NCBI RefSeq assembly: GCF_024273235.1
Contig: NZ_JANBVH010000012.1
Coordinates: 1-64,000, forward strand
Source: Sphingomonas faeni
GTDB lineage: Bacteria > Pseudomonadota > Alphaproteobacteria > Sphingomonadales > Sphingomonadaceae
DNA: 64,000 nucleotides
Direction of reading: 5' to 3'
This document shows, piece by piece, positions 30,101 through 37,009 of the stretch. The translations under genes were made by a program, and so were the position numbers. Each line of letters starts with the position of its first letter. Position 1 is the stretch's first letter. The notes beneath the pieces were generated by a model that worked only from the letters and a program-made list of their open reading frames with translations, searched no databases and was not told where the DNA came from.

Positions 30101-31786
30101 TAGCAACGGCGCCGAAGGCCCATCTCCGATTTCAAGCCTGGCCCGGTGGATGTGGAACAGGGGAGAAGCCGCGACCGTCAGCCGTTCCCACGCGTAGTCG
30201 TCGAGCGGATATTCTCGACGCGAAGTCGAGGAACGCCCGAGCGTGAGCGCGGAAAGCAGGTCTGCGCGATCGTCGGTTGGATCCCGATACCTTTTGAGCA
30301 GTTCGGCGGATTGGCCTGGCACGATGACGTGCCCACCGTAGCCGCGCACCAGCGCCGAGAATTCGGCTAGGCCGTCACCCGCACTACCCGTGTCCAGCGG
30401 GGCGAGGATATTTGACCATACTGCGCCAGGGATGGAGAGCGCGACCGCGCGCGCCTCCGCCGCGATTTTCAGCCGGCCGTACTTTTCCCATTCGATCGCG
30501 TGAGGATCAGCGCCCAGGCGGAAGGCCGCAAGAAAGGTCAGCGCCGGAAGCCGTGCGGCGCCAAGGGTTTGAAGAGCCTGCGTTCTATCGAGCCCCTTCA
30601 GCCACGAATCCGGATCGATCTTGGCTTCTCCGTCGCCGGCCGGCCAGATCACCTCCAGATCGAACGGGTGGGTTTGACCGAGCAAGGTCAGCAAGCTGAT
30701 CGCAGCGTCGTACGTCCCACGCCGACCGGCGGCGTCACGATCGAACAGCAGGCGTAGCACGACCTGTCGTCCGGTATCCCGGGCGGACTGGATGACGCCG
30801 CTCAGGTTCGCCAGCTGGCCCGATGCGATCCTTGAACCCAGGACACCCGCCGCTAGGAGGCCGAACGATCGCAACCGGAGAACGTCGAATATTCCCTCGA
30901 CCAGGTAGATCTCGATGGGCCCGGCACAGGCGTCTGTCGCGGTGGATCGGACGTGATGAGCAATGCTGTCGAGCCCGTACAACGTGCTTCGACGCGGAAA
31001 ATCGTACGAGAATAGGTATTTTGGAACGTCGCCGCCCGTCGCACGGGCGGCGAAGCCTGCGGTCTCGCCGTGAACGTCCGTGATCTTGAAGACCAGACGT
31101 CGCCCGCCAAAGAAGCTCTTCAAGCTGGGGCCATAGAGCTCCGGCTCGTTGCCCTTTCTCTCACCCCGGCGAAGAATGCCGGCTTCGACCAGTCGCTCTT
31201 CGATTGTCCTGTCAGCCTGAGCCTGTCTGGAAATCTCTCGAAGATCGATCACGGCTGCGTGTGATCGCTTGATGAAGTCAGCGTCGAAACCGCGATCAGC
31301 GGCGAAGGCGATGAGGCTTGCATCATCGACAGGCGCGTTCTCAATGAGTTCGGAGACGATCGCCGAGCCGCTGCGGCGATCCACGGGTGCGCGCCGCGAT
31401 GACGCGATCTCCACCCCTTGGATGCTTGCGAGCCTCTGAACCGCTTCCCAGAAGCCTATCCGCTCGAAATTCTGGACGAGAGAGACGACATCGCCGTGCG
31501 CGCTGCAGACGAAGCAATGGTAGTGGTCTCGTTCGCCGGCTGCTGCGCCGCCCTTGTACAGGTTGAGGGATGGATCGCTGTCGTCGTGGAACGGGCAGAT
31601 CGCACGAAGTGGCTGCCGACCCCTGTTGTCGACCTGGATGCCCAGGGATTTTGCCACGATTTCGATGTCGGCGCGTTGGATGACACGCGCAACCTCGTCA
31701 TTTCCGCTCTTTGCAGCTCGCGCCAAACTCTGTTCCTCATCCCCGTCGCCACCTCGAAGGGTGCTGCTCAAACCGTCATGACGCAA
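24185..31786 (-). CDS. Giant DnaG-type primase / reverse transcriptase / nitrilase fusion
   Basis: One unbroken 2,533-codon frame. (1) CHC2 zinc finger: CPFH (C64, H67) and CFVC (C91, C94). (2) DnaG core N-subdomain (about 220-275): FFGGRRLVFKITDVHGETAG, then PKYLFS and STLYGLD, matching FR.RI.FPI.D..G..igFGGR and PKYLNS of DnaG. (3) Toprim (about 290-365): LVEGIFDVLRL with E297, and LLFDRDAAGRRG with D349/D351. (4) Reverse transcriptase (about 640-900): LRLDITGFYDNV (D690), GIPQGPDLSAYLANIAL, and YARYVDDVVLI (YVDD 829-832). (5) About 1,050 residues with no family that I recognise. (6) Carbon-nitrogen hydrolase (about 1,960-2,400): Glu in LPEYS (about 2038), Lys in RQKRYP (about 2132), Cys in LICSEMF (about 2173). 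The start is a TTG without a clear ribosome site; a GTG about 30 codons on is an alternative. RT-nitrilase pairing is known from DRT type 1 anti-phage systems. Confidence 0.92.
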   Translation of the reverse strand: MRHDGLSSTLRGGDGDEEQSLARAAKSGNDEVARVIQRADIEIVAKSLGIQVDNRGRQPLRAICPFHDDSDPSLNLYKGGAAAGERDHYHCFVCSAHGDVVSLVQNFERIGFWEAVQRLASIQGVEIASSRRAPVDRRSGSAIVSELIENAPVDDASLIAFAADRGFDADFIKRSHAAVIDLREISRQAQADRTIEERLVEAGILRRGERKGNEPELYGPSLKSFFGGRRLVFKITDVHGETAGFAARATGGDVPKYLFSYDFPRRSTLYGLDSIAHHVRSTATDACAGPIEIYLVEGIFDVLRLRSFGLLAAGVLGSRIASGQLANLSGVIQSARDTGRQVVLRLLFDRDAAGRRGTYDAAISLLTLLGQTHPFDLEVIWPAGDGEAKIDPDSWLKGLDRTQALQTLGAARLPALTFLAAFRLGADPHAIEWEKYGRLKIAAEARAVALSIPGAVWSNILAPLDTGSAGDGLAEFSALVRGYGGHVIVPGQSAELLKRYRDPTDDRADLLSALTLGRSSTSRREYPLDDYAWERLTVAASPLFHIHRARLEIGDGPSAPLLSRSLPKGDDRYRLKSGPVAEDALLQQYVMLELLRDRLDCQSFAEMIPAVRYAPERGAAKALYRTGSTGERTSLSFAYQIDMDIVNGERPPRREGIFRPYFECWRSFVDFLDDRIKRFEHEELQILRLDITGFYDNVRRDVVSGALVGPLEHALNLLPAADDDTPGFAPMLRPDAGHSTAGRAEAVTGFLLNHSFGLSYLDPETGKSKIHDQRLGIPQGPDLSAYLANIALFDLDDMMEAEIDQLARVDRGSTSDDAPPRCAAAYARYVDDVVLICRDLETANALRRKVEAWLALKGLTLNRKNVTPPPMTRAEARAWLTDNRAGFGFSGPLADLPNTDAMDPLADAGEIDRKTALGLLFDPELDDPANADTSLVRLGMALSAPDIRFSDRASAYRRLWCLAANRPDVDDGQSLADAFWSMLLQAEPQTALLAGSEKALDIGLACLEGLDRALRSSTHMNTLAEEASEQVAAILLRLSANVLDDVFTPLASHVLGGPKIALLLNRFDIRCQTAIIACLAAQRLLDKAKPFGFARVSPHFWSGEGRQPLPEGLRLSLVKFDPAFAPAAPPSILQGQSKTDAAFANLNRTIVALQRVASHGADEEPIPYDAAVAEELSPIASLTSLIMRVWTPSDTGSHVSHSAQAIELDAAATLVNITYANFADVAARRPRLMHLIANTSNAVPLPSPPGLETSGIMLWCDENRLLLATAEGADAAPVGTNWTDASTQSVPGIRLRVSDLPGDYAPLFLMKREWTPGAIATVYRAGFPAFAASLLTVDGRVPVPTAFSFFVRMASEAEDLTAIKLISWDASRDSVDSLAFVRAGTSLGAKKVFFDGADYWRYGWAVRDVCERANLATDEEPGIDADALTKLHRDIQRREAIVVRVLPKLSGADRWGAGDVTAEKPIPTRVERALSLLEHFDASQSPASHAAYLVAAMAEGMYMSERINSDVNLGTPGQPAALMVSSSRRLTRSLPEAVKLWPGTIDAPLPYRRSAAAWQTISVKIADHIPGVARSAVPPLVNLSLGVGILAAVADIRALAFELTSGLPREAIEQLEQCGLEPSWLSDLVGLDVILVDADGSDVDLSLDGQARTLLKTFSQIVLGRKGGLGALRDRIAPTGWAVLVAILLQVAPLRQSRERLRPRLWPMDATRLAQAETALCELIGFFASTCETPETDEEWPWGAFQELGRNKPSDLAAVLRTLTECARLDVTNEESWSNPRTGESQSDRAVMRLADGSSQSLADWQVDIAHSRGERGTATEAHSVGSRMRFRYSVSRREDQVLGMHLISRQLADAVFGEHGEFPNTAATSPTSIQGGDPFDAGPRGSSSNLERTETPAIEIGGEPRADTETDAAGSTPAPTPASVQPTDADDLGIPPLESLRRIQRSSWTARGKDKSLTARRLAIVQWDVAETYSSPGDGDGKLEGLLAPASSIVAANGKIKKGGVFVSTTEFRRRAILKEVLEVCKQFKVEGIVLPEYSVRPETVNWLARRIRAMALPVTIWSGTFRVPSGTQLDRNYLPNALVPFVTADLATAPAGRDRWEAHTALLSCLRTVESKDGQGIDSAHFVRQKRYPSAAAGELIRPPLNMSWSPQLDNVTDPFDIGTFTLELICSEMFPHASSANFVGVIEENHELARRYQLPNSSLAPFEYLSNDIYEFARWTAYRNPLTVVGDPHDKLARGKKLQRTLVVLPAMTARSADYHIFGQNQYLATGLVTAFCNAVSPPYGCGQSAFVGLDGWKITEAIRTPYGSKSPGVFQLGSSKHSGPLGKNESAIVIADLDLLRTTEQKPTPHYQTKALKLVAHLPMIFATERGRGGEAAGDYPHKDRRVRKKAVNGFEKIFEEAAYVLLAALQAEGSWRSVGNVANPATSPSANYIGAIDATRNALLLLEQFVDDPSWMVKRTASFADERYKFPPFSPLPVLVDWIYVDDRWQPDPRMLAQPAGEEDALTSDRPVLAVPASMEDDPRREAG

Positions 31787-32275
31787 GGGGAGGGCTGGAA
31801 CCAGTCGAAACGCGGAAGCCTGCCCAGCTGCCGCTTGATCGCCACTTCGCGATCTGGATGACGATCTTCGGGCGGAAGCTATTCAATTTGAAATATGCGT
31901 CCACGTCCATGTAGCGACGCGATAGGTGCAGGCTTGCCGTTTCGGCCGCGTTCGCGTCGAAATTGCGACTGCTCGTTTCCACAATACAGCTCGTCGCCGC
32001 GCGCACGGCTGCTTTATCCGAAACCGTTCAGCCGCTACCGTCCTCCTGAACGACGTGTTTGTCCCACGAACGGCCGGCATCAGTCGACTAGCGCCGGTCG
32101 TTCAACACTGTCTCGGCGAACCTCTGATTCTGATGAAAGCTGTCGATTGCGCCAGTCGTAGTGGCGCGAGGCCGATCTCGTTTCCTATATCGATGAACGG
32201 CTGCACGATCGCCGAGACGTTGAAGCTCGAATAGCCCGGGCGGTGCGAACGGCGGCGCTAGACGACGGCGCAGCA
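31787..32275 (-). other. 489-bp gap upstream of the RT gene, possible non-coding RNA locus
   Basis: No convincing protein gene. A minus-strand frame of 76 codons (31,776-32,006) overlaps the RT start and has no recognisable family. The feature of note is a hairpin: GAACGGCCGGC (32,068-32,078) pairs with GCCGGTCGTTC (32,093-32,103) with one G-T pair and a 14-nt loop that itself contains AGTCGACT. Many RT-based systems (retrons, several DRTs) keep a structured RNA beside the RT gene, so this gap is the place to look; it could equally hold the promoter and a terminator of the STAND gene. Confidence 0.4.
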
Positions 32276-35233
32276 CTAAGTGGTAGCCGTTTCAGCTACC
32301 GGCGGATCGATCAATCGATCGCCCAGCCGCTCGCGCACAGCCCGGCGCAGGCGAACCTTGCCGAGATCGTTTAGCACGGACGTTGGGAGGGGAGCTGGGG
32401 CCGACAGCAAGTCTCGCGCTGGATGACCGGGTTCCATCAAATCGAGGATCTGATCGGCTTCCACAGGGTGGTTCGGCGCGAGCGTTGCCGCACCGACCAG
32501 CAGCAGGGCGCGGCGGTTGTTCGAGCTGGCGACGCGCTCGAAGACGCTCACCGCCTCCACCGGTGCGGCATGATTGCAAAGCAGGACGGCGGCCGGCACA
32601 GCGAGGACAGCCGGGAGCTTGAGCAGTAATGGCGCCGTCACCTGTGCCACGATTTCCGGCTCGACAAACTCGGCGTTCGCCAACGCATCGAGGGCATCGA
32701 GCCGGATCCAGCGGGATACTGGCATCAACACCATTTCCCACAGCTTCGTACGGATATCCGCACCGAACGCATGAGCCGCCAAGATGAGGGCATCTTGGCT
32801 CACCTCACGATCGGGCGTGCGGTCCGCAAGATCCAAAAGCTCCGGTCCCAGATCAGCCGGGAGATCATCGTAATGAGCAAGCGCCTCTATCGCTTCGCAG
32901 GCGATCGGGTGCGATTCGGGCTCATGATGATAGCCGTCGTTGTCCGACCAAGTGTCGTGAATGAGCGAGCGCAACGCGGGGAGGTGATCGGGATGCGGCC
33001 GGTTCTTCAGGATCGCGACCAAAGCGCGGCGGACCCGGTTGCCAGGATCGGTTGCAAGTCTGAGGAGCGCGTCCGGCAACGGCGCGGCATGTGCCTTTGC
33101 GAGCGCAATGAGCGCGACGCGGCGGGCATCTGCGCGCTTGTGATGCAAAGCTAGTTCCATGAGAGGCTCATTGCCGAGCATTACGGCTGCCTCAGCCGCG
33201 GCGCGCGCATCATCATTATCGTCGTCGACGATCAGCCACCGCTTAACAGCCTCTGCGGCATCACCGCCGCTAGCGACAATGATCGGGACGAGCGATTTCA
33301 GCGTGGAGGCGGACAGGTTCCCGATCGTGCTGAAAATATGGGCGAGCGCGGTGGCGCCTACGCCTTTCGCGGCGCGCTTCCTGAAACTGAGCGCCTCAGC
33401 GATTTCGCCGAGGTCCGGGGAAATCCTATTGGAAATCTGCTTGAGCTTGGCTGACCGCCCCTTCGCGCTGAGCCGGCCTCGAGCCTCCCACACGTCGACG
33501 ACCAGTCGCACCTGCGCTGCTGGCCTTTGGCTGAGCGCGTTGATCACCTCAATGAGCATGTCGGGCGCGCACAAGACGGCGGTTCTGACCAGTTCCGACC
33601 GCAGCTGGCCTTCAGTTGGGTCGGCCAAGACGCGTGCGCGTAGATCGGCTGCAAGTTCGGGGTACCAATTCTCGCGCGCGGCCCACCATGTCTGATGCTC
33701 GGACGGCTTGTCCTGACTGAGCCTCATCAGCTCGCGAAGTTCGACGATCTCGGGGCGCTCGGCAGATGTCGCGACATCGCGCGCCCAGGCATAGAGCAGC
33801 TCGTCCACGCGGGGGTGGGCGGCGATGTTCCGCCAGTGACCCTCGCGGCGCAGCTGGGCGATATATGCGTCCACGAAGACGCCCGAAGTGTAACCGTCAC
33901 CCTCATGATTGGACTGGTGGCCTTCCTCGACGGCATGATCGCGCTCGCCATCCTGGATCGCGCGCCATTCCTCGGCGCCTTCCTGCGCGGAATAGCGTCG
34001 GATGCTTGTGAGATCATCGAGAGCGGCTTCGACAATCGGCGCAAAGGCCGCGACGTCGCGGACGGCCCCGACTGCCACGGTGTCGGCGTTGGATTCGAAC
34101 CCGTTGCCGACCATTTTTCTGGCGGCCTCGCAATAGGCAAGAGCAAGGTTGGGCGCGATGCGATCCAACTTCTCAGGGAAGCCGCGACCAAAGCCGCCTC
34201 GCTCCCAAGGCAGAGCGTCGCGCACGAAGCGTCCCGCGACCTTAGCTGTCACCGGATTCCCCGCGATACGGTCATACCACTCGTTAGAATAGGTCGGCGG
34301 TTTCCACTTCTTGAGAAAGACCGAGGCGCCTCGCTGCACGCCCAGGAGAAGCCAGCGCGCCACTTCGCTAGGCACCGATTCGCTGGATCCCACATCGGTC
34401 GACAATTCGAGCAGAGGCGAGAAATCGGATTTTTCGTCGACTAGGCCTTCGTCCAGCCATGCATCGATCGCTGCCTGAGCGTCCGGATCGATGTCGAAGG
34501 GCGGGTCGATGCCCTCAATCCGCTTGCTGAACGCCTTGGTCACCTGAAACGCTCTCGCGGCAGTTTCCAGCCCCCACTCGCTATAGCTGCCGCCGAGTTT
34601 CGTGAGCGCCTCGATGAGCAGCTCTAGCGCGCCCTCGTTGCGCGGCCAATTCGCCTGCAGGAACGCCTCGAAGCCCTCTTTGACGCTTGGATGGGCGAAT
34701 GCCACGGTTCGCGCAGGCTGGCGCAGATGACGGGTTGCCACCAGACGATCGACGGCCTTGTCGAGTTCATCGGCGAGCGCTGGCGCGATCCTACGAAGCG
34801 CGCGCTGAAGCGCGGTCAGATGCGCGCGGTCGAATTGCGATCGGGCCGCCAGCAGTGCCCAGACGATGGCGGATAGCCCCGCGCTGTCGATCTTCGACAG
34901 ATATTTTACGACTTCGTTCTGCACCGCTTCCCGGTGCGCAGCCTCCAGAAGCCGGCGGAAGAAGGCGTGGTCCGCTTCGCCTTCCGCAGGGCCTTCTTGC
35001 ATTTCCTTGAAATAGAGATCGATCTCGAGCGGGGTCTCGAACGCCCGCAGCGCATCTGGACGAAAGGCGAAAGCCTTCGCCTGAAGGTCGGCCGGCAACT
35101 GGTCCATGCGATTGTCGTGGATCGCTATGAGCGGACCGTCGCTATATTGATCGCCATCGAGCTCGATCGACCAATGGTTGAGCCCGGTCCCCACGTCGGC
35201 GCTTTGCATCATGTCGTCGCGCGAGGTGATCAC
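32276..35233 (-). pseudogene. STAND NTPase with HEAT repeats, N-terminal half lost
   Basis: 985 codons from a GTG, but the text is the C-terminal two thirds of a STAND protein. Homology-like sequence continues upstream of that GTG without a start (WTTQLPRLLEKARPDHLYV, to about 35,325) until a stop at about 35,367. VITSRDDMM and the winged-helix-like FAHPSVKEGFEAFLQANW fit nSTAND-type NTPases; the rest is a solenoid of HEAT-like repeats (clear at LALHHKRADARRVALIALAK and NRVRRALVAILKNRP). The P-loop and the N-terminal effector domain are absent. STAND proteins of the Avs type sense phage proteins through such a C-terminal solenoid. Either the gene is a truncated relic or it makes a sensor-only product. 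Confidence 0.75.
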
Positions 35234-35361
35234 ATACAGGTGATCCGGCCTTGCCTTTTCTAGAAGGCGCGGCAGTTGCGTGGTCCAGGCCTCGGACCGC
35301 TTCGCGCTCGACTGATCGCCCGTCGGACAGACTGATGCGCCGCACGGGCGTGTCGGTGGCT

Positions 35362-35373
35362 ATGGTCTACCAT
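35362..35373. promoter_or_regulatory. Short palindrome upstream of the coiled protein gene
   Basis: ATGGTCTACCAT is a 12-bp palindrome with a two-base centre, 30 bp before the ATG at 35,403. Its TGGT-ACCA form recalls GntR-type operators, but a single small palindrome may be chance. Confidence 0.25.
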
Positions 35374-35402
35374 GGCGCCAGCTTATGACTGGGAGCCAGG
35401 CA

Positions 35403-35762
35403 ATGGCGGAACGCCGCAATCTCGATCGCATACAAAGGTCGCTCGGCAGCCAGCCGGTGATCCATGACAGCCCCACCGTCGACGCCCTCGGCGCAATGGT
35501 GATCGCGCTGCTCGGCGAGGTCGCCGTGCTGCGCGACCGGCTCGACGCGAACGAACGTCTCGGCAAGGCGCAGGGCGGTCATGGCCCTTCGGAAGTCGAC
35601 GCATACCTGCCCGATGTCACGGCCAGCGCAGAGCGTGGGCGTTACCGCGACGCGATGTACGACCGCGTGCTCGGCGTCGCGCGCGACCGGCTGATACCCG
35701 AGGCTTTGCGACAAGGTCAGCGCGACTATGATCGCGTCATGGACGACATCTCGACACGCTAG
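35403..35762 (+). CDS. Small helical protein, paired with a methyltransferase
   Basis: 119 residues from the ATG at 35,403 (GGGAG 8 bases upstream; an ATG at 35,385 is the alternative). No named family. It shares the core AMVIALLGEVAVLRDRLDANERL with the gene at 41,308-41,628, and both precede a SAM methyltransferase of the same type, so the pair is a repeated module. The core looks like an amphipathic coiled coil, which suggests a small binding partner or subunit for the methyltransferase. It is the first intact gene right of the island. Confidence 0.7.
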   Translation: MAERRNLDRIQRSLGSQPVIHDSPTVDALGAMVIALLGEVAVLRDRLDANERLGKAQGGHGPSEVDAYLPDVTASAERGRYRDAMYDRVLGVARDRLIPEALRQGQRDYDRVMDDISTR

Positions 35763-35784
35763 AATTTTCACAGGAGAGCGAACG

Positions 35785-36957
35785 ATGCAGCATTTCGGCC
35801 ACGCGGTGATGCCGCAAGCGACGCATGACGAGCAGGCGATGGAGGACCATTTCATCGGCATGCGGATGTGGGCGGTGCGCAATCTGGATCCGCTCGACAA
35901 GCGCCTGTTGAACGAGGTGGTAGTGCCCGAGATCGAGGCCCGCACCGGCGACCGTCCGCGCAACAGCGCGGCGGTTCGCACACCGCTCGAGGCGCATCCG
36001 TTCCACCGGTTCTGGCTGTCGCTCAATTTCCAGTATCAGGACCGGATATGGCAGTCGATCGGTGGCAGCATCGATCGCCAGTACGATACGCTCCGCGACG
36101 TCGTCGCCGCACACGACGTGACCCCGAGCGGCACGCTCACGCTCGACCCCGACCTTAATCCGCCGCGCTATATCGACGCGTTCGATCATCACCGGATGCC
36201 GGGCAGCTATCATGTCGAGACCGCCGACGATGATTTCCGTGCCGGCGCGATGTACGATCGGTTCGCGACGACGTATCTGCGCAACCACAATGGCGGCTGG
36301 CGCAACGACGGCCGCGGCCACACCATCGTCAGTCATGTCCGCGATTTCTATCCCGACCTCGCCGTCGAGCGGATCCTCGATCTCGGCTGTTCGGTCGGAC
36401 ACAGCACCGTCGCGATCGCGGCAGGCTTCGCGGGTGCGGACGTCCAGGCGATCGATATCGGCGCTCCGATGCTGCGGTATGCGCATGCCCGCGCCGAGGC
36501 GATGGGCGAGACGATCCATTTCAGCCAGCAAAATGCCGAGGCGACGGACTTTCCCGATGCCAGCTTCGACCTGATCACCTCGTCGGTCATGCTGCACGAG
36601 ACGTCGGCGAGCGCGATGCGGACGATCTTCGCGGAATGTCACCGTCTGCTTCGCCCCGGTGGCGTGATGGTCCATCTCGAAGTCCCGCCCCGCCGCGAGC
36701 ATCTCGAGCTGTGGGAGCAGATGCGCTGCGACTTCGAATCGCACTATAACAACGAGCCGTTCATGGCCGCGATCAGCCGCACCGACTTCGCCGAGGTCGC
36801 GGTACGCGCCGGGTTCGATCCCGCCGACGTGCGGGTCGGCTACCGCAAGGGTGTCACCGAGCCCCGCGTCGACCGCGAAGACTTCTTCACCGCCGGCGAT
36901 CCCGAAGGCCGGACGATGCTCGGCAGCTGGTACATCTGCTCGGCGATCAAGCGCTGA
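35785..36957 (+). CDS. Class I SAM-dependent methyltransferase (copy 1)
   Basis: 390 residues from the ATG at 35,785 (AGGAGA upstream). About 190 N-terminal residues of unknown type precede a standard methyltransferase fold: ILDLGCSVGHSTVAIA (motif I), an acidic VQAIDIGAPML strand end, ATDFPDASFDLITSSVMLHE (motif IV region) and RLLRPGGVMVHLEVPP. The copy at 40,181-41,311 has the same layout and similar N-terminal pieces, so they are paralogues. The substrate is unknown; small molecules or the cluster's own substrate are possible. It ends at a bidirectional terminator. Confidence 0.85.
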   Translation: MQHFGHAVMPQATHDEQAMEDHFIGMRMWAVRNLDPLDKRLLNEVVVPEIEARTGDRPRNSAAVRTPLEAHPFHRFWLSLNFQYQDRIWQSIGGSIDRQYDTLRDVVAAHDVTPSGTLTLDPDLNPPRYIDAFDHHRMPGSYHVETADDDFRAGAMYDRFATTYLRNHNGGWRNDGRGHTIVSHVRDFYPDLAVERILDLGCSVGHSTVAIAAGFAGADVQAIDIGAPMLRYAHARAEAMGETIHFSQQNAEATDFPDASFDLITSSVMLHETSASAMRTIFAECHRLLRPGGVMVHLEVPPRREHLELWEQMRCDFESHYNNEPFMAAISRTDFAEVAVRAGFDPADVRVGYRKGVTEPRVDREDFFTAGDPEGRTMLGSWYICSAIKR

Positions 36958-36965
36958 CCGTAACC

Positions 36966-37003
36966 GGCCCACCACCCTGACCAGACAGTCAGGGTGGTGG
37001 GCC
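36966..37003. terminator. Bidirectional terminator hairpin between convergent genes
   Basis: GGCCCACCACCCTGAC (36,966-36,981) and GTCAGGGTGGTGGGCC (36,988-37,003) form a perfect 16-bp stem with a 6-nt loop, exactly between the stops at 36,957 (+) and 37,010 (-). Confidence 0.85.
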
Positions 37004-37009
37004 CGGCGT

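Noticed and set aside
31776..32006. 76-codon minus-strand frame just before the RT gene as a small defence gene
   Set aside because: No recognisable family and an overlap with the RT start; kept only as part of the gap description.
32160..32370. Plus-strand open frame with WREADLVSYIDERLHDRR and further helical text
   Set aside because: It has no start codon, a stop lies directly upstream, and it overlaps the 3' end of the STAND gene antisense; no family recognised.
35142..35345. Minus-strand frame of 67 codons as a gene at the island edge
   Set aside because: It is a shadow of the STAND remnant, which has the recognisable sequence in the other frame.
19380..35400. Shared GGGAGCCAG near 19,390 and 35,391 as att repeats
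   Set aside because: Nine bases only, without tRNA context or longer identity; expected by chance at this distance.
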